Assembly: GCA_023953835.1 (NCBI GenBank)
Contig: JAMLJB010000001.1
Span: 1,550,001 to 1,614,000 of the forward strand
Source: Rhizobiaceae bacterium
GTDB lineage: Bacteria > Pseudomonadota > Alphaproteobacteria > Rhizobiales > Rhizobiaceae
Direction: 5' to 3'
Length of the DNA stretch: 64,000 nt
The notes under the pieces are model-generated. The model was given only the letters and a program-made list of their open reading frames with translations, was not told the origin of the DNA and searched no databases. Shown here in pieces: positions 38,761 to 49,204 of this stretch. How positions within the stretch are numbered: the first letter of the stretch is position 1; each line of letters starts with the position of its first letter. The position numbers and the translations under genes were made by a program.

Positions 38761-40470
38761 ATGACCGTTGTCGGCTGGCTGCAAATCGGCCTCGTGTTTC
38801 TCATCGTCGTCGCCCTCGTAAAACCGCTTGGCCTCTACATGGCCCGCGTGTTTTCGGGCGAACGCTGCTTCCTCTCGCCTGTGCTCGCTCCTGTCGAGCG
38901 CGGCATCTACGCGGCTTCCGGGATTGATCCGCGCGCCGAGCAAGGGTGGCTTGCCTATGCGGGCTCGATGCTTGCGTTTTCGCTGGCGAGCTTCATCGCC
39001 CTTTATGCAATCCTGCGTCTGCAGTTCTACCTGCCTCTCAATGCGCAGGGCTTTGCGGGCATGTCTTCCGATCTTGCCTTCAACACCGCGGTCAGTTTCG
39101 TTACCAACACCAACTGGCAGGCCTATGGCGGCGAGACGACGCTCAGCAATTTCAGCCAGATGGCCGGGCTGACGGTCCAGAATTTCGCCTCGGCGGCGGC
39201 GGGCATCGCGATCGCGCTTGCGTTGACGCGCGCCATTGCCCGGTCGGGCGTGCAAACGGTCGGCAATTTCTGGGTCGATCTTGTCCGCGGAACGCTCTAT
39301 GTGCTGCTGCCGCTCGCAATCCTGACCGCGCTTGCATTCGTTGCGCTGGGCCTGCCGCAGACGCTCGACGCATCGGCAACGGCGACAACGCTCGAAGGCG
39401 CGCGGCAAACCATTTCGCTTGGCCCAATTGCCAGCCAGGAAGCCATAAAGCAGCTCGGCACCAATGGCGGCGGCTTCCTGAACGCCAACGCCGCGCATCC
39501 CTTCGAGAACCCCAGTGCCATCTCCAACTACATCAACATCATAGCGATGCTGGGCGTATCGGGCGCGCTCGTCTATGCCTTCGGCCAGATGGTGGGCGAC
39601 CGCCGCCAGGGCTGGGCGTTCCTCGCGGTCACGGCGATATTCCTCCTGGTTGGAACGGCGACGATCTATTGGGCCGAATCCTCCGGCAATCCTGTCCTCA
39701 CCGCACTGGGCGTCGATCCGCTCTCCGGCAATATGGAGGGTAAGGAAGTACGCTTCGGGCAGGCCGTGACGGCTGCCTACGCGGCCGTCACGACAGGGCT
39801 TTCCGATGGCGGCGTCAACGGTATGCACGGTTCGTTCACCGGCCTCGGCGGAATGGCGCCGATGTTCCTGATCCTTCTCGGCGAGGTTCTTCCGGGCGGC
39901 GTCGGGTCCGGCCTTTACGGGATGGTGGTCTTTGCAGTTCTCGCCGTATTCGTCGCTGGGCTGATGGTCGGGCGCACGCCGGAACTCCTCGGCAAGAAGA
40001 TCGAAAGCCGCGAAATGAAATATGCGATGCTGGCGGTGCTGATCCTGCCGCTTTCGATCCTCGGCTTCGCCGCCATCTCCGCCATGCTGCCTTTCTCCGT
40101 CGCAAGCGTCGGCACGGGCGGTCCGCACGGCCTGTCGGAAATCCTCTACGGATATGCCTCGGCGACGGGCAACAACGGATCGGCCTTCGGCGGGTTGAGC
40201 GCCAACACGCCCTGGTACAACAGCACGCTGGGCATGGCGATGTTGCTTGGCCGTTTTGCCTATGCGGTGCCCGTGCTTGCCATTGCCGGATCGCTTGCCG
40301 CCAAGCCGCGCATCGCCGCGACGGCCGGAACCTTCCCCACAACGACCCCGATCTTCGTCGGCCTGCTCGCCGGCATCATCCTGATCCTGGGCGGCCTGCA
40401 ATTCTTCCCCGCGCTTGCGCTCGGCCCCATCGTCGAGCACTTCGCAATGCTCGCCGGGCAAACGTTCTAA
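38761..40470 (+). CDS. kdpA: Potassium-transporting ATPase, K+-binding subunit KdpA
   Basis: A 569-residue channel-like subunit of the KdpFABC high-affinity potassium pump. It has about ten transmembrane helices with repeated MPM units. Family stretches include [40 protein letters not shown] and [21 protein letters not shown], which belong to the selectivity-filter loops. It lies in the order kdpF-A-B-C-D-E with spacings of 2 to 18 bases. Length and motifs are normal. Confidence 0.97.
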   Translation: MTVVGWLQIGLVFLIVVALVKPLGLYMARVFSGERCFLSPVLAPVERGIYAASGIDPRAEQGWLAYAGSMLAFSLASFIALYAILRLQFYLPLNAQGFAGMSSDLAFNTAVSFVTNTNWQAYGGETTLSNFSQMAGLTVQNFASAAAGIAIALALTRAIARSGVQTVGNFWVDLVRGTLYVLLPLAILTALAFVALGLPQTLDASATATTLEGARQTISLGPIASQEAIKQLGTNGGGFLNANAAHPFENPSAISNYINIIAMLGVSGALVYAFGQMVGDRRQGWAFLAVTAIFLLVGTATIYWAESSGNPVLTALGVDPLSGNMEGKEVRFGQAVTAAYAAVTTGLSDGGVNGMHGSFTGLGGMAPMFLILLGEVLPGGVGSGLYGMVVFAVLAVFVAGLMVGRTPELLGKKIESREMKYAMLAVLILPLSILGFAAISAMLPFSVASVGTGGPHGLSEILYGYASATGNNGSAFGGLSANTPWYNSTLGMAMLLGRFAYAVPVLAIAGSLAAKPRIAATAGTFPTTTPIFVGLLAGIILILGGLQFFPALALGPIVEHFAMLAGQTF

Positions 40471-40482
40471 AGGACGGAAACC

Positions 40483-42528
40483 ATGTCCAGCACTCCCTCA
40501 ACGGCTCGTAGCCTGTTCGACCCTGCCATCCTCGTTCCCGCGCTTGGCGACGCCTTCCTCAAGCTTGATCCGCGCAAGCTGATGCGCAATCCGGTGATTT
40601 TCGTCACGGAAGTCGTCGCCGCACTGGTCACGCTGTTCTTCGTTCGCGACATTGTTACGACGAATGCCGGCGCGCTGTTCTCGGGCCAGATTGCGATCTG
40701 GCTATGGTTCACGGTGCTGTTCGCGACTTTCGCGGAAGCGGTTGCCGAAGGCCGGGGCAAGGCGCAGGCCGACGCGCTGCGGCGCACCCGCTCGCAGCTC
40801 ACCGCGCGCAAGGTCCTGAAGCCGGACGAACTCGACGTCGCGGAAGTCCCCGCAAGCGACCTCAAGCTCGGCGATCTCGTCATCGTCGAGGCGGGCGAGC
40901 TTATTCCCGGCGACGGCGAGGTGATCGAGGGTGTCGCCTCGGTCAATGAAAGCGCGATCACGGGCGAGTCCGCGCCGGTCATCCGGGAGGCGGGTGGCGA
41001 CCGCTCGGCGGTGACCGGAGGCACCGAAGTGCTGTCGGACTGGCTGAAGATACGAATCACGAGCGCTCCGGGGTCCAGCTTCGTGGACCGCATGATTGCG
41101 CTCATCGAAGGGGCGGAACGGCAGAAAACGCCGAATGAGATTGCGCTTTCGATCCTGCTGTCGGGACTGACGCTGGTTTTCCTGATCGCCGTGGTCACGC
41201 TGTGGGGCCTGGCGGGCTATTCGGGAACGGTGCTGTCCGTGACGGTGCTGGCAGCACTTCTGGTGACGCTGATCCCCACCACCATCGGCGGCCTGCTCTC
41301 GGCAATCGGCATTGCGGGCATGGACAGGCTCGTGCGCTTCAATGTCATCGCCACGTCGGGCCGCGCGGTGGAAGCTGCCGGCGATGTCGACACGCTGCTG
41401 CTCGACAAGACGGGAACCATCACCTTCGGCAACCGGATGGCGACGGATTTCCTTCCAGTTACGGGCGTCACCCGGGCCGAACTTGCAGAAGCCGCCCTCC
41501 TCGCGAGTCTCGCGGACGAAACGCCCGAGGGGCGCTCCATCGTCGCGCTTGCGACAGGTGAATTCGGGTTGAAGGCGCCCGCCATTCAGCCCGATGCGGT
41601 TGTCGCCTTTGCGGCAGAGACGCGGCTGTCGGGCATCGATTTCAAGGGCCGCCCGATCCGCAAGGGTGCCGTTGACGCGGCCCTGAAATTCGCAGGGATC
41701 GATCAGATGAGCACCTCGGACGTGTTTCGAAAGGCGGTCGATTCCGTTGCTCGCACAGGCGGCACGCCCCTTGCCGTTGTCGACGGCAAGAAGCTGCTCG
41801 GCGTCATCCACCTCAAGGATGTCGTCAAGCCCGGCATCAAGGAGCGTTTCGCGGCGCTCCGGGCCATGGGCATCCACACGGTCATGGTGACGGGCGACAA
41901 CCCGGTCACTGCGGCGGCGATCGCCTCGGAGGCGGGCGTGGACGATTTCCTCGCCGAGGCCACGCCGGAACAGAAGCTCGCCTATATCCGTAAGGAGCAG
42001 CAGGGCGGGCGGCTGATCGCGATGTGCGGCGACGGCACAAACGATGCTCCGGCGCTCGCACAGGCCGATGTGGGCGTCGCCATGCAGACCGGCACGCAGG
42101 CGGCGCGCGAGGCCGCAAACATGGTCGACCTCGACTCAAGCCCGACCAAGCTCATTGAGATCGTGGAAATCGGCAAGCAGTTGCTGATGACGCGCGGATC
42201 GCTGACGACCTTCTCCATCGCGAATGACGTGGCGAAGTATTTCGCGATCATCCCCGCCCTGTTCGTGACGACCTATCCGGCCCTGTCCGCGCTGGACATC
42301 ATGCAACTTTCCTCGCCGCAATCGGCCATATTGTCGGCCGTCATATTCAATGCGGTGATCATCGTCGCGCTGATCCCGCTGGCGCTCAAGGGCGTGGCCT
42401 ATCGTCCGGTCGGCGCAACAGCCCTGCTGCGCCGCAATCTGCTCGTGTACGGGCTTGGCGGGCTGGCCCTGCCCTTCGCCGGGATCAAGCTGGTCGACAT
42501 GGCGATCTTCTCCCTTCATCTGGTGTAA
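40483..42528 (+). CDS. kdpB: Potassium-transporting ATPase, P-type catalytic subunit KdpB
   Basis: A 681-residue P-type ATPase. The phosphorylation motif [11 protein letters not shown] is at about residue 307, with TGES in the actuator domain ([19 protein letters not shown]) and [19 protein letters not shown] in the hinge. The transmembrane region contains the family's [18 protein letters not shown]. It hydrolyses ATP to drive K+ uptake with KdpA. An AAGGACGG ribosome site precedes the ATG. Confidence 0.97.
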   Translation: MSSTPSTARSLFDPAILVPALGDAFLKLDPRKLMRNPVIFVTEVVAALVTLFFVRDIVTTNAGALFSGQIAIWLWFTVLFATFAEAVAEGRGKAQADALRRTRSQLTARKVLKPDELDVAEVPASDLKLGDLVIVEAGELIPGDGEVIEGVASVNESAITGESAPVIREAGGDRSAVTGGTEVLSDWLKIRITSAPGSSFVDRMIALIEGAERQKTPNEIALSILLSGLTLVFLIAVVTLWGLAGYSGTVLSVTVLAALLVTLIPTTIGGLLSAIGIAGMDRLVRFNVIATSGRAVEAAGDVDTLLLDKTGTITFGNRMATDFLPVTGVTRAELAEAALLASLADETPEGRSIVALATGEFGLKAPAIQPDAVVAFAAETRLSGIDFKGRPIRKGAVDAALKFAGIDQMSTSDVFRKAVDSVARTGGTPLAVVDGKKLLGVIHLKDVVKPGIKERFAALRAMGIHTVMVTGDNPVTAAAIASEAGVDDFLAEATPEQKLAYIRKEQQGGRLIAMCGDGTNDAPALAQADVGVAMQTGTQAAREAANMVDLDSSPTKLIEIVEIGKQLLMTRGSLTTFSIANDVAKYFAIIPALFVTTYPALSALDIMQLSSPQSAILSAVIFNAVIIVALIPLALKGVAYRPVGATALLRRNLLVYGLGGLALPFAGIKLVDMAIFSLHLV

Positions 42529-42530
42529 TC

Positions 42531-43100
42531 ATGCAGAACATTCTCCGCCCCGCGCTCGTCATGACGCTCGTTTTCATCGCTCTCACGGGCATCGTCTATC
42601 CGCTGGCCATCACCGCGATTGCACAGCTCGCGCTGCCGGTTCAGGCCAACGGTTCGCTGGTCATCAAGGACGGGACCGTCGTGGGTTCCTCGCTGATCGG
42701 CCAAGCCTTCACATCGGAGAAATATTTCTGGCCGCGTCCTTCGGCTGCGGGTGAAGGCTATGACGCGGCGGCTTCCAGCGGCTCCAATCTCGGCCCGACA
42801 TCAGCGAAGCTCGCCGCGCGTGTGCAGTCGGACGTGGAAAGGCTGCACGCCGCAGGGCTCGCGGGTGCTGTCCCCGCCGATGGTGCAACCGCCTCCGGCT
42901 CCGGCCTCGATCCGCACATCTCGCCGCAATTCGCCCGCGCGCAGGTCGCGCGGGTTGCGAAGGCGCGCGGATTGCCCGAGGCCGAGGTGGAAGCGCTGGT
43001 CGCGCGCTTCACCGAACAGCGGCTCTTCGGTATTATCGGTGAGCCGCGCGTCAATGTCCTGTCCATCAATCTGGCATTGGACGACGGTATGCCTGGCTGA
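42531..43100 (+). CDS. kdpC: Potassium-transporting ATPase subunit KdpC
   Basis: A 189-residue subunit with one N-terminal transmembrane helix ([19 protein letters not shown]) and a periplasmic domain. Typical motifs are [35 protein letters not shown] and [20 protein letters not shown]. It begins two bases after the kdpB stop. KdpC assists K+ binding by the pump. It ends six bases before kdpD. Confidence 0.96.
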   Translation: MQNILRPALVMTLVFIALTGIVYPLAITAIAQLALPVQANGSLVIKDGTVVGSSLIGQAFTSEKYFWPRPSAAGEGYDAAASSGSNLGPTSAKLAARVQSDVERLHAAGLAGAVPADGATASGSGLDPHISPQFARAQVARVAKARGLPEAEVEALVARFTEQRLFGIIGEPRVNVLSINLALDDGMPG

Positions 43101-43105
43101 GCCGT

Positions 43106-45781
43106 ATGCCCGATCATAGACCCGACCCCGATGCATTGCTGGCCCTGGCCGAGAATGGCCGGGGCCGCCTGACTCTGTTTCTGGGTGCTGCGCCAGGTGT
43201 GGGCAAGACCTTCGCAATGCTTTCGCGCGCCCGCAAGCTCAAGGCCGATGGCGTCGACATTGTCGTCGGGCTTGTGGAAACACACGGGCGCGCCGACACG
43301 GCCAACCTGCTGGAAGGTCTGGAGGTGCTGCCGCGCCGCAAGCTTCGGATACAGGGCCGCCAAATCGAGGAGTTCGACCTCGATGCCGCGCTCCTGCGAA
43401 AGCCGCGCATCGTGATCGTGGACGAACTGGCGCACAGCAACGCGCCGGACAGCCGCCATCCCAAGCGCTGGCAGGACGTGCAGGAACTTCTCGCCGCAGG
43501 CATCGATGTCTGGTCGGCAATGAACGTCCAGCATCTGGAAAGCCTGTCGGATGTGGTCCAGCAGATTACCTCTGTGCAGGTGCGCGAACGAGTTCCCGAC
43601 AAGGTGCTTCAGCAGGCGGACGAGGTGCTGCTGGTCGATCTCGAACCTTCGGCGCTCATCGAACGGCTGAAAGAGGGCAAGGTCTATCTTCCGGAAAATG
43701 CAAGACGGGCAGCCGACAGCTTCTTTCGCCTCGGCAATCTGACGGCCCTGCGCGAAATGGCGCTGCGCCGCACCGCCGACCGGGTCGACGATCAGGTCGT
43801 GGACTATCTGAAGCAGAATGCGATTGACGAAAACTGGCAGACGGCGGAGCGACTGCTCGTCTGCATCGGACCCGATCCGCTTTCGGAGAAAGTGATCCGC
43901 GCGGCGGCGCGGCTGGCAAGCAGCCTGAACGCACCCTGGCTGGTGATAACCGTCGAGCGGCCCGACCAGCCGCTGCAATCACGCGAGCAGGGCCAGGTTG
44001 TGGAGGCCAATTTCAGATTGGCCGCGAGCCTTGGCGCCGAGACGCGGCGCATGGCCGGCACGGATTTCGTCGAAGAGATCATGAAGGCTGCGAAGCGCGA
44101 GCGTGCGACGCAGATCGTCATCGGCGCGCGGCATCCCTCGTCGATCAGGCGTTTGTTCGGAAGCTCCCTGCCGGACGCACTGATCGCCAGGGCCGCAGGT
44201 GCCGCCATTCACATCGTGACCGACGATTCCGTCGCTGCCCCGATCCTGTCCAGGGTTCCCGCGTCCCGGCGATGGATCGAGAACCCGGTGAAGGAAATCG
44301 GTGTTCCGTTCGCAGCCGTCGCAATTTCGACCTTGGCCGGCGCGACCATAGAGAGCTTCATCGATCTGCCGAATATCTCGCTGGTCTATCTGCTCGCGGT
44401 CGTGACCTCTGCCGTCTATGGCGGCTCTGTGGCGGCCTTGCTCGCAGCGGTACTGTCCGCCCTTGCCTATAATTTCTTCTTCATCCAGCCGACCGGCAAC
44501 CTGACCATAGCATCACCCCACGAAGTGTTCGGGCTGATCGTCTTCATCGTGACCGCGTTGATCGCAGGCGGCCTTGCTTCCCGCATCTCGGCACAGGCGG
44601 CCAGCGCCCGCAAACGCGCTATCTCCATGCAGTCGCTGTATGATTTTTCACGCAAGCTTTCTGCTACAGTGAAGGCGGACGACGTGATCTGGGCGGCTGT
44701 CAGCCAGTTGCAGGTCACCTTGCGCCGCAATGTCGTCCTGCTTACGGCGACAGCGGGCGAGCTTTCGCTTGCCGCTGCGTGGCCGCCGGATACCGAGCTC
44801 GACCTGACCGACATGACGGCGGCGCGCTGGGCGGCGGAAAAGAACGAGACGGCGGGCAATGGCACCGGAACCTTGCCAAAGGCGCGGTTTCAGTTCAGGC
44901 CGCTCCTGCCCTCCGCGGGCATTGAGGCGGTGGTGGGGCTGCGCCTTGCCGACGATCCGCTCGATGCGGAGGAAGAGCAGGCGCTCGGCGCAATATTGGA
45001 CCAGACGGCGATTGCAATAGACCGGGCGCGCCTCTCGAAGGAAAGCCTCGACCAGGCCGCGAGGGCGGCAGGCGAACGGTTCCGATCGGCGCTGCTTTCG
45101 TCGATCTCGCATGACCTCAAGACGCCGCTTGCAACCATTTCGGGTGCGATATCATCGTTGCGGCAATTGGGTGACCGCATGAAGCCTGCGAGCCGGGACG
45201 ACCTTCTGGCCTCCATCGAGGAGGAGAGCGACCGCCTGAACCACTTTGTTTCCAACCTGCTCGACATGACGAGGATCGAGGCGGGCACCGTGGATGCGCG
45301 CCGCGACTGGGTGGATGTTGGCGATGTCATTGGCGGCGCGCTTGAGCGCGCGGGGAAATATTTCCCGGATCGGGTGTTCGAAGCCAGTTTTGCGGAGGCT
45401 CTGCCGCTCATTCGCGGCGACAGCGTGCTGCTGGGTCAGGTCATCTTCAACCTGCTCGACAACGCCGCAAAGTACGGTGGAAGCGAGCCCGTCAGCGTCT
45501 ATGCCCGCAGCGAGGGATCCGAAATCGTGATATCGATCACCGACATGGGCAAGGGCATCCCCGGCAAGGAGCTGGACAAGGTCTTCGAGAAATTCTTCCG
45601 TCGCGGCAAGCCGGATGGCCGAACGCCCGGGACAGGACTCGGGCTTGCAATCGCCAAGGGTCTGGTCGAAGCCATGGGCGGGACGATTGCCGCCCAGAGC
45701 CCGGCCATTCGCAAGCGCGGCACGCGAATAGTGCTGCGCTTTCCGATCCCGCCCGCCGAACAGGAACGAATGAAGCCATGA
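43106..45781 (+). CDS. kdpD: Osmosensitive K+ channel histidine kinase KdpD
   Basis: An 891-residue sensor kinase. The N-terminal KdpD domain has the nucleotide-binding FLGAAPGVGKTFAML, with IDVWSAMNVQHLESLSDVV. It is followed by a universal-stress-like domain (about 240-370), four close transmembrane helices (about 395-500), a GAF-like region, and the kinase core with SSISHDLKTPLATISGAISS (phospho-accepting His). The ATP-binding domain ends GTGLGLAIAKGLVEAMGG. It overlaps kdpE by ATGA and should sense K+ limitation and phosphorylate KdpE. Confidence 0.97.
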   Translation: MPDHRPDPDALLALAENGRGRLTLFLGAAPGVGKTFAMLSRARKLKADGVDIVVGLVETHGRADTANLLEGLEVLPRRKLRIQGRQIEEFDLDAALLRKPRIVIVDELAHSNAPDSRHPKRWQDVQELLAAGIDVWSAMNVQHLESLSDVVQQITSVQVRERVPDKVLQQADEVLLVDLEPSALIERLKEGKVYLPENARRAADSFFRLGNLTALREMALRRTADRVDDQVVDYLKQNAIDENWQTAERLLVCIGPDPLSEKVIRAAARLASSLNAPWLVITVERPDQPLQSREQGQVVEANFRLAASLGAETRRMAGTDFVEEIMKAAKRERATQIVIGARHPSSIRRLFGSSLPDALIARAAGAAIHIVTDDSVAAPILSRVPASRRWIENPVKEIGVPFAAVAISTLAGATIESFIDLPNISLVYLLAVVTSAVYGGSVAALLAAVLSALAYNFFFIQPTGNLTIASPHEVFGLIVFIVTALIAGGLASRISAQAASARKRAISMQSLYDFSRKLSATVKADDVIWAAVSQLQVTLRRNVVLLTATAGELSLAAAWPPDTELDLTDMTAARWAAEKNETAGNGTGTLPKARFQFRPLLPSAGIEAVVGLRLADDPLDAEEEQALGAILDQTAIAIDRARLSKESLDQAARAAGERFRSALLSSISHDLKTPLATISGAISSLRQLGDRMKPASRDDLLASIEEESDRLNHFVSNLLDMTRIEAGTVDARRDWVDVGDVIGGALERAGKYFPDRVFEASFAEALPLIRGDSVLLGQVIFNLLDNAAKYGGSEPVSVYARSEGSEIVISITDMGKGIPGKELDKVFEKFFRRGKPDGRTPGTGLGLAIAKGLVEAMGGTIAAQSPAIRKRGTRIVLRFPIPPAEQERMKP

Positions 45782-46464
45782 ACGCGGACAGGATACTGGT
45801 CGTGGACGACGAGCCCCAGATCCAGCGCTTCCTCAAACCCGCGCTGGAGGCTGCGGGCTATGAAGTCTTGCTGTCGGGGGATGGCGCGTCGGCGCTCAAG
45901 CTTGCGGTCACCGGCGCTCCCGCGCTTGTCATTCTCGATCTCGGCCTGCCGGACATGGACGGGAAGGAAGTCGTGCAGCGCGTGCGCGCATGGTCGCAGG
46001 TGCCGATCATCATTCTCTCCGCCCGCGATCAGGAAGCCGAGAAGATCGCTGCGCTGGATCTCGGCGCGGACGACTATATCGAAAAGCCGTTCGGCATTGG
46101 GGAACTGACGGCGCGTATTCGTTCTGCGCTCCGCCATCGCGTCATGCAGGACGGAGGCGCGGTCGAGGTCGAGCTTGACGGCCTGGCGATCGACACGCTG
46201 AAACGGCAGGTTCACCGCGATGGAACAGAAATCAAGCTGACACCGAAGGAGTATGACCTGCTGATATTGCTGGCGCGGCATGCGGGCCGGGTCGTCACGC
46301 ACAAGACCCTGCTGACTTCGGTCTGGGGACCGGCGCATGCGGAAGATATGCAGTATTTGCGAGTGTTTATCGGGCAATTGCGCGCGAAGATCGAACGCGA
46401 TCCTACAATTCCCCGGATTATCAAGACCGAGCCGGGCGTTGGATACCGGCTCCTGGCGAGTTAG
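45778..46464 (+). CDS. kdpE: KDP operon response regulator KdpE
   Basis: A 228-residue OmpR-family regulator. The receiver domain has the acidic pocket VVDDEPQI and the phospho-Asp in VILDLGLPDMDGKEV, with ILSARDQEAEKIAALDLGAD and EKPFG. The C-terminal winged helix contains LTPKEYDLLILLARHAGRVV and TEPGVGYRLL. It overlaps kdpD and is expected to activate transcription upstream of the small peptide gene at 38560. The probable binding region is the AT-richer stretch 38447-38525. Confidence 0.96.
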   Translation: MNADRILVVDDEPQIQRFLKPALEAAGYEVLLSGDGASALKLAVTGAPALVILDLGLPDMDGKEVVQRVRAWSQVPIIILSARDQEAEKIAALDLGADDYIEKPFGIGELTARIRSALRHRVMQDGGAVEVELDGLAIDTLKRQVHRDGTEIKLTPKEYDLLILLARHAGRVVTHKTLLTSVWGPAHAEDMQYLRVFIGQLRAKIERDPTIPRIIKTEPGVGYRLLAS

Positions 46465-46476
46465 GAGCCGCTGCAC

Positions 46477-46502
46477 AAGCCGATATCGGATTGGCGGCTT
46501 TT
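46477..46502 (+). terminator. Likely terminator after kdpE
   Basis: AAGCCG (46477-46482) pairs with CGGCTT (46495-46500), and TT follows to complete a TTTT run. It is 13 bases past the kdpE stop. The remaining 130 bases to the next gene hold no clear feature. Confidence 0.5.
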
Positions 46503-46635
46503 CGCATTGCAGCATAACGGGTATAATGCTCGGCGGGAGCGGGGATTCCGGCGCGGACCTTGCAGGCCGCACCGGCGCAGCAACCGATCAACCGACGGCA
46601 CCTTGGGGGGGTGGTGTCCGAGGCCGAGCAGGTGA

Positions 46636-48171
46636 ATGGACAATCGAAAGAGCCACGCAGATGTCCTGACGAAGCGCTATGATGCCGTCGTTATCGGAAG
46701 CGGGCCGGGCGGCGCGACGCTCGCGCTTCGGCTGGGCCAGCAGGGGCTGCGCGTGCTCGTGGTCGAGCAGGGCGATTTCCTGCGCATACCGCGCGGGGGC
46801 GATGCCGAGCCGGTCGGGAAATTCATCGGTCATGTGATGAATGGGCGCGACAAGGCGCTCACTTTCATCGGCGGACGCAGCAAGTTCTATGGCGCGGCGC
46901 TGTACCGGATGCGCGAGAGCGACTTCCGCGAGGTCGAGCACGAGGCCGGCCTCTCGCCCGCCTGGCCGATCAGCTATGACGATCTCGAACCCTATTACGA
47001 GCAGGCCGAAATCCTGTTTCGTGTGCACGGAGCACCCGATGGGGATCCGAGCGACCCGCCGCGCCGCAAGCCGTTTCCGGGCGCACCGATCCCGCACGGA
47101 CCGATCGTTTCGGATATGGTACGACGTCTGGAGGCCAGCGGTACGCCGACTGCCGCCATACCCGTTGGAATCGACTATGGCGATGGCGGCTCCTGCGTTC
47201 TGTGCGCCACCTGCGACGGTCACTTCTGCACGCTGGACGCCAAGATGGACGCGGAGACGGCGGCGATGCGCCCGGCGCTTGCGACCGGCAATGTGTACCT
47301 GTCCACGCAAACCGAGTGCCTGAAGGTCGAAACCAGCGCGGATGGCAACCGCGCGACCGGCGTTGTGCTGCGCCGCGGCGGCGCGGAGCATGTCGTCAAG
47401 GCTCCGGTCATTGCCGTTTGCGGCGGCCTGCCGGGTTCGGCGGGCCTGTTGCGGCGTTCGCGCAACGAACGGCATCCCGACGGTCTCGGCAATGCGGGCG
47501 GCGCGCTTGGCCGCTATCTCGCGGGCCATTCGGTGGGGATGATCTTTCCGTTCGTGAGCTGGAAGACTGTGCCGCCGATCTTCACAAAGACCTTCGCCAT
47601 CAATTCCTTCTACGAATCAGCGCCGGACTGGCCCTATCCGACGGGCGTGGTGCAGATCGGCGGCCAGATGCCTTTCTGGGAGGAAGCTTCGAGGCCGATC
47701 AGGCCGATCGCGAAGATGATCGGCCTGCACAGCCTCATATCGTTCTACATGACAGAGACGGTGCCGACGCGCGAGGCGGGGCTGACCTTCGAAGGTGACG
47801 AAATCTCGGGCCGCGTCGAGCCGGTGCACAGCCTGAAAACCTTTGCGAAACTGCGGGAACTGGCCGTCGCCGCTTTCCGCCGCGCCGGCTATCGCTCGCT
47901 GGCGCGAACGCGGCCGCCCTATCTGTGGCATGAAGTCGGCACGGTCCGGTTCGGCACCGATCCGCAGACCTCCGTGCTCGATCCCGACTGCCAGGTGCAT
48001 GGCATATCCGGTCTCTATGTCGTGGACGCCTCCACGCTTCCTTCGGCGGGCGCGGTCAACACGGCGCTTACGATCATTGCGCTTGCGCTGAGGGCAGGCG
48101 ACCACATCGCCGGTCGCAGCGCCGCCTCGCGCGGCGAAAGCGCAGCGCGTCACCCCTTCGTGCACTCCTGA
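46636..48171 (+). CDS. GMC family FAD-dependent oxidoreductase
   Basis: A 511-residue glucose-methanol-choline-type oxidoreductase. The N-terminal FAD-binding motif is VIGSGPGGATLALRLGQQG. A Cys-rich segment CVLCATCDGHFCTLDAKMD is seen at about residue 190. The C-terminal active-site region has HEVGTVRFGTDPQTSVLD, then VDASTLPSAGAVNTALTI. The His of HEVGT and the Asn of GAVNTA correspond to the catalytic pair. It is probably cytoplasmic or membrane-associated, with unknown alcohol/sugar substrate. It may be cotranscribed with the next gene 31 bp away. Confidence 0.85.
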   Translation: MDNRKSHADVLTKRYDAVVIGSGPGGATLALRLGQQGLRVLVVEQGDFLRIPRGGDAEPVGKFIGHVMNGRDKALTFIGGRSKFYGAALYRMRESDFREVEHEAGLSPAWPISYDDLEPYYEQAEILFRVHGAPDGDPSDPPRRKPFPGAPIPHGPIVSDMVRRLEASGTPTAAIPVGIDYGDGGSCVLCATCDGHFCTLDAKMDAETAAMRPALATGNVYLSTQTECLKVETSADGNRATGVVLRRGGAEHVVKAPVIAVCGGLPGSAGLLRRSRNERHPDGLGNAGGALGRYLAGHSVGMIFPFVSWKTVPPIFTKTFAINSFYESAPDWPYPTGVVQIGGQMPFWEEASRPIRPIAKMIGLHSLISFYMTETVPTREAGLTFEGDEISGRVEPVHSLKTFAKLRELAVAAFRRAGYRSLARTRPPYLWHEVGTVRFGTDPQTSVLDPDCQVHGISGLYVVDASTLPSAGAVNTALTIIALALRAGDHIAGRSAASRGESAARHPFVHS

Positions 48172-48202
48172 TCTCCGTCCTGCCGGTTGCGAAAGGCCGT
48201 TC

Positions 48203-49195
48203 ATGCATCTTGTCTACTATCGAAAGCAGGTTCCGAATTTCGGCGACGACCTCAACGCGGAACTGTGGCCCGCGCTCGCGCCGCGCCTGTTTGCCGACGA
48301 ACCGGGTACCGCTTCGGATATCGGCTTTGTCGGGATAGGCACGATCATCGGAATGCCGATTTCCGGTTTGCAACGGCTCAACGTCTTTTCCAGCGGCATC
48401 GGCAATGACAGGCCGTCGCGCTGGCGCGATCTCCAGGTGGAATACTGGTGCGTGCGGGGTCCGATCTCGACGCGGGTTCTGGACCTGCCGGACGACCGCG
48501 CCATAACCGACGGCGCGATTCTGACGCCGCTCGTTGCGGGATTTCCGAGGGCGGCGTCGGCGACCGGCGGCACGGTCATCGTACCGCACTGGGAGACGAT
48601 GGATCATCCCGGCTGGTCCGAGGTCGCGTCCCTGACCGGCTTTGAGCTGCTCGATCCGCGCGGCGATCCGAAAAGCGTCATCGAGCGCATCGCGGGGGCG
48701 ACGATGGTGCTGACGGAATCCCTGCATGGCGCAATTCTGGCTGACACCTATGGCGTTCCATGGCGCGCTTTTGCGACATCGAAGAATTTCGGCGTCACGA
48801 AATGGGTCGATTGGGCCGGCTCGCTGGGGCACGATTTCAGCCTGACCATGGTGCCGCCGCCCGACAGCGGTCCGGTCCTTGCCTTCGGGCGTCCGGTTGC
48901 GCCGTTCGGCGAAACCCGGAAGTTCGATGCGGCAACCGCGCTGGCGCAGTTCGACCAGCGACTGACGCACGAGCCGGAAACGTTGAAGTCAAGGCTCAAG
49001 GCGATGGTCAAGCAATCGCCGCTCGTCCGGCGGTTCCTCGGTTTCAGGCCCGAGCGAACAGCGGAGGCGCTGGACCGGCTGGCGCAGATGGAACCGGAAC
49101 TGAGCACGGTCTCGCAAAGGGAAAGCCTGCAGCAACGCATGCTGTCGCGCCTCTCGGCGCTGTCTGTTGCCGCGGGACATGGCCCGCTGAAATAG
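48203..49195 (+). CDS. Polysaccharide pyruvyl transferase family protein
   Basis: A 330-residue protein resembling pyruvyl transferases that add a ketal pyruvate to exopolysaccharide sugars. The N terminus HLVYYRKQVPNFGDDLNAEL and IGFVGIGTIIGM are typical, as are YWCVRGPISTRVL, MVLTESLHGAILADTYGVP and a C-terminal extension after about residue 240. The tail is charged and predicted helical. No exopolysaccharide glycosyltransferases lie nearby. It sits between the GMC gene and a convergent operon. Confidence 0.82.
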   Translation: MHLVYYRKQVPNFGDDLNAELWPALAPRLFADEPGTASDIGFVGIGTIIGMPISGLQRLNVFSSGIGNDRPSRWRDLQVEYWCVRGPISTRVLDLPDDRAITDGAILTPLVAGFPRAASATGGTVIVPHWETMDHPGWSEVASLTGFELLDPRGDPKSVIERIAGATMVLTESLHGAILADTYGVPWRAFATSKNFGVTKWVDWAGSLGHDFSLTMVPPPDSGPVLAFGRPVAPFGETRKFDAATALAQFDQRLTHEPETLKSRLKAMVKQSPLVRRFLGFRPERTAEALDRLAQMEPELSTVSQRESLQQRMLSRLSALSVAAGHGPLK

Positions 49196-49204
49196 CACCT
49201 CAGG

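Noticed and set aside
38524..40461. A 645-codon open frame opposite kdpA
   Set aside because: Charged, low-complexity translation without domains; kdpA is certain on the other strand.
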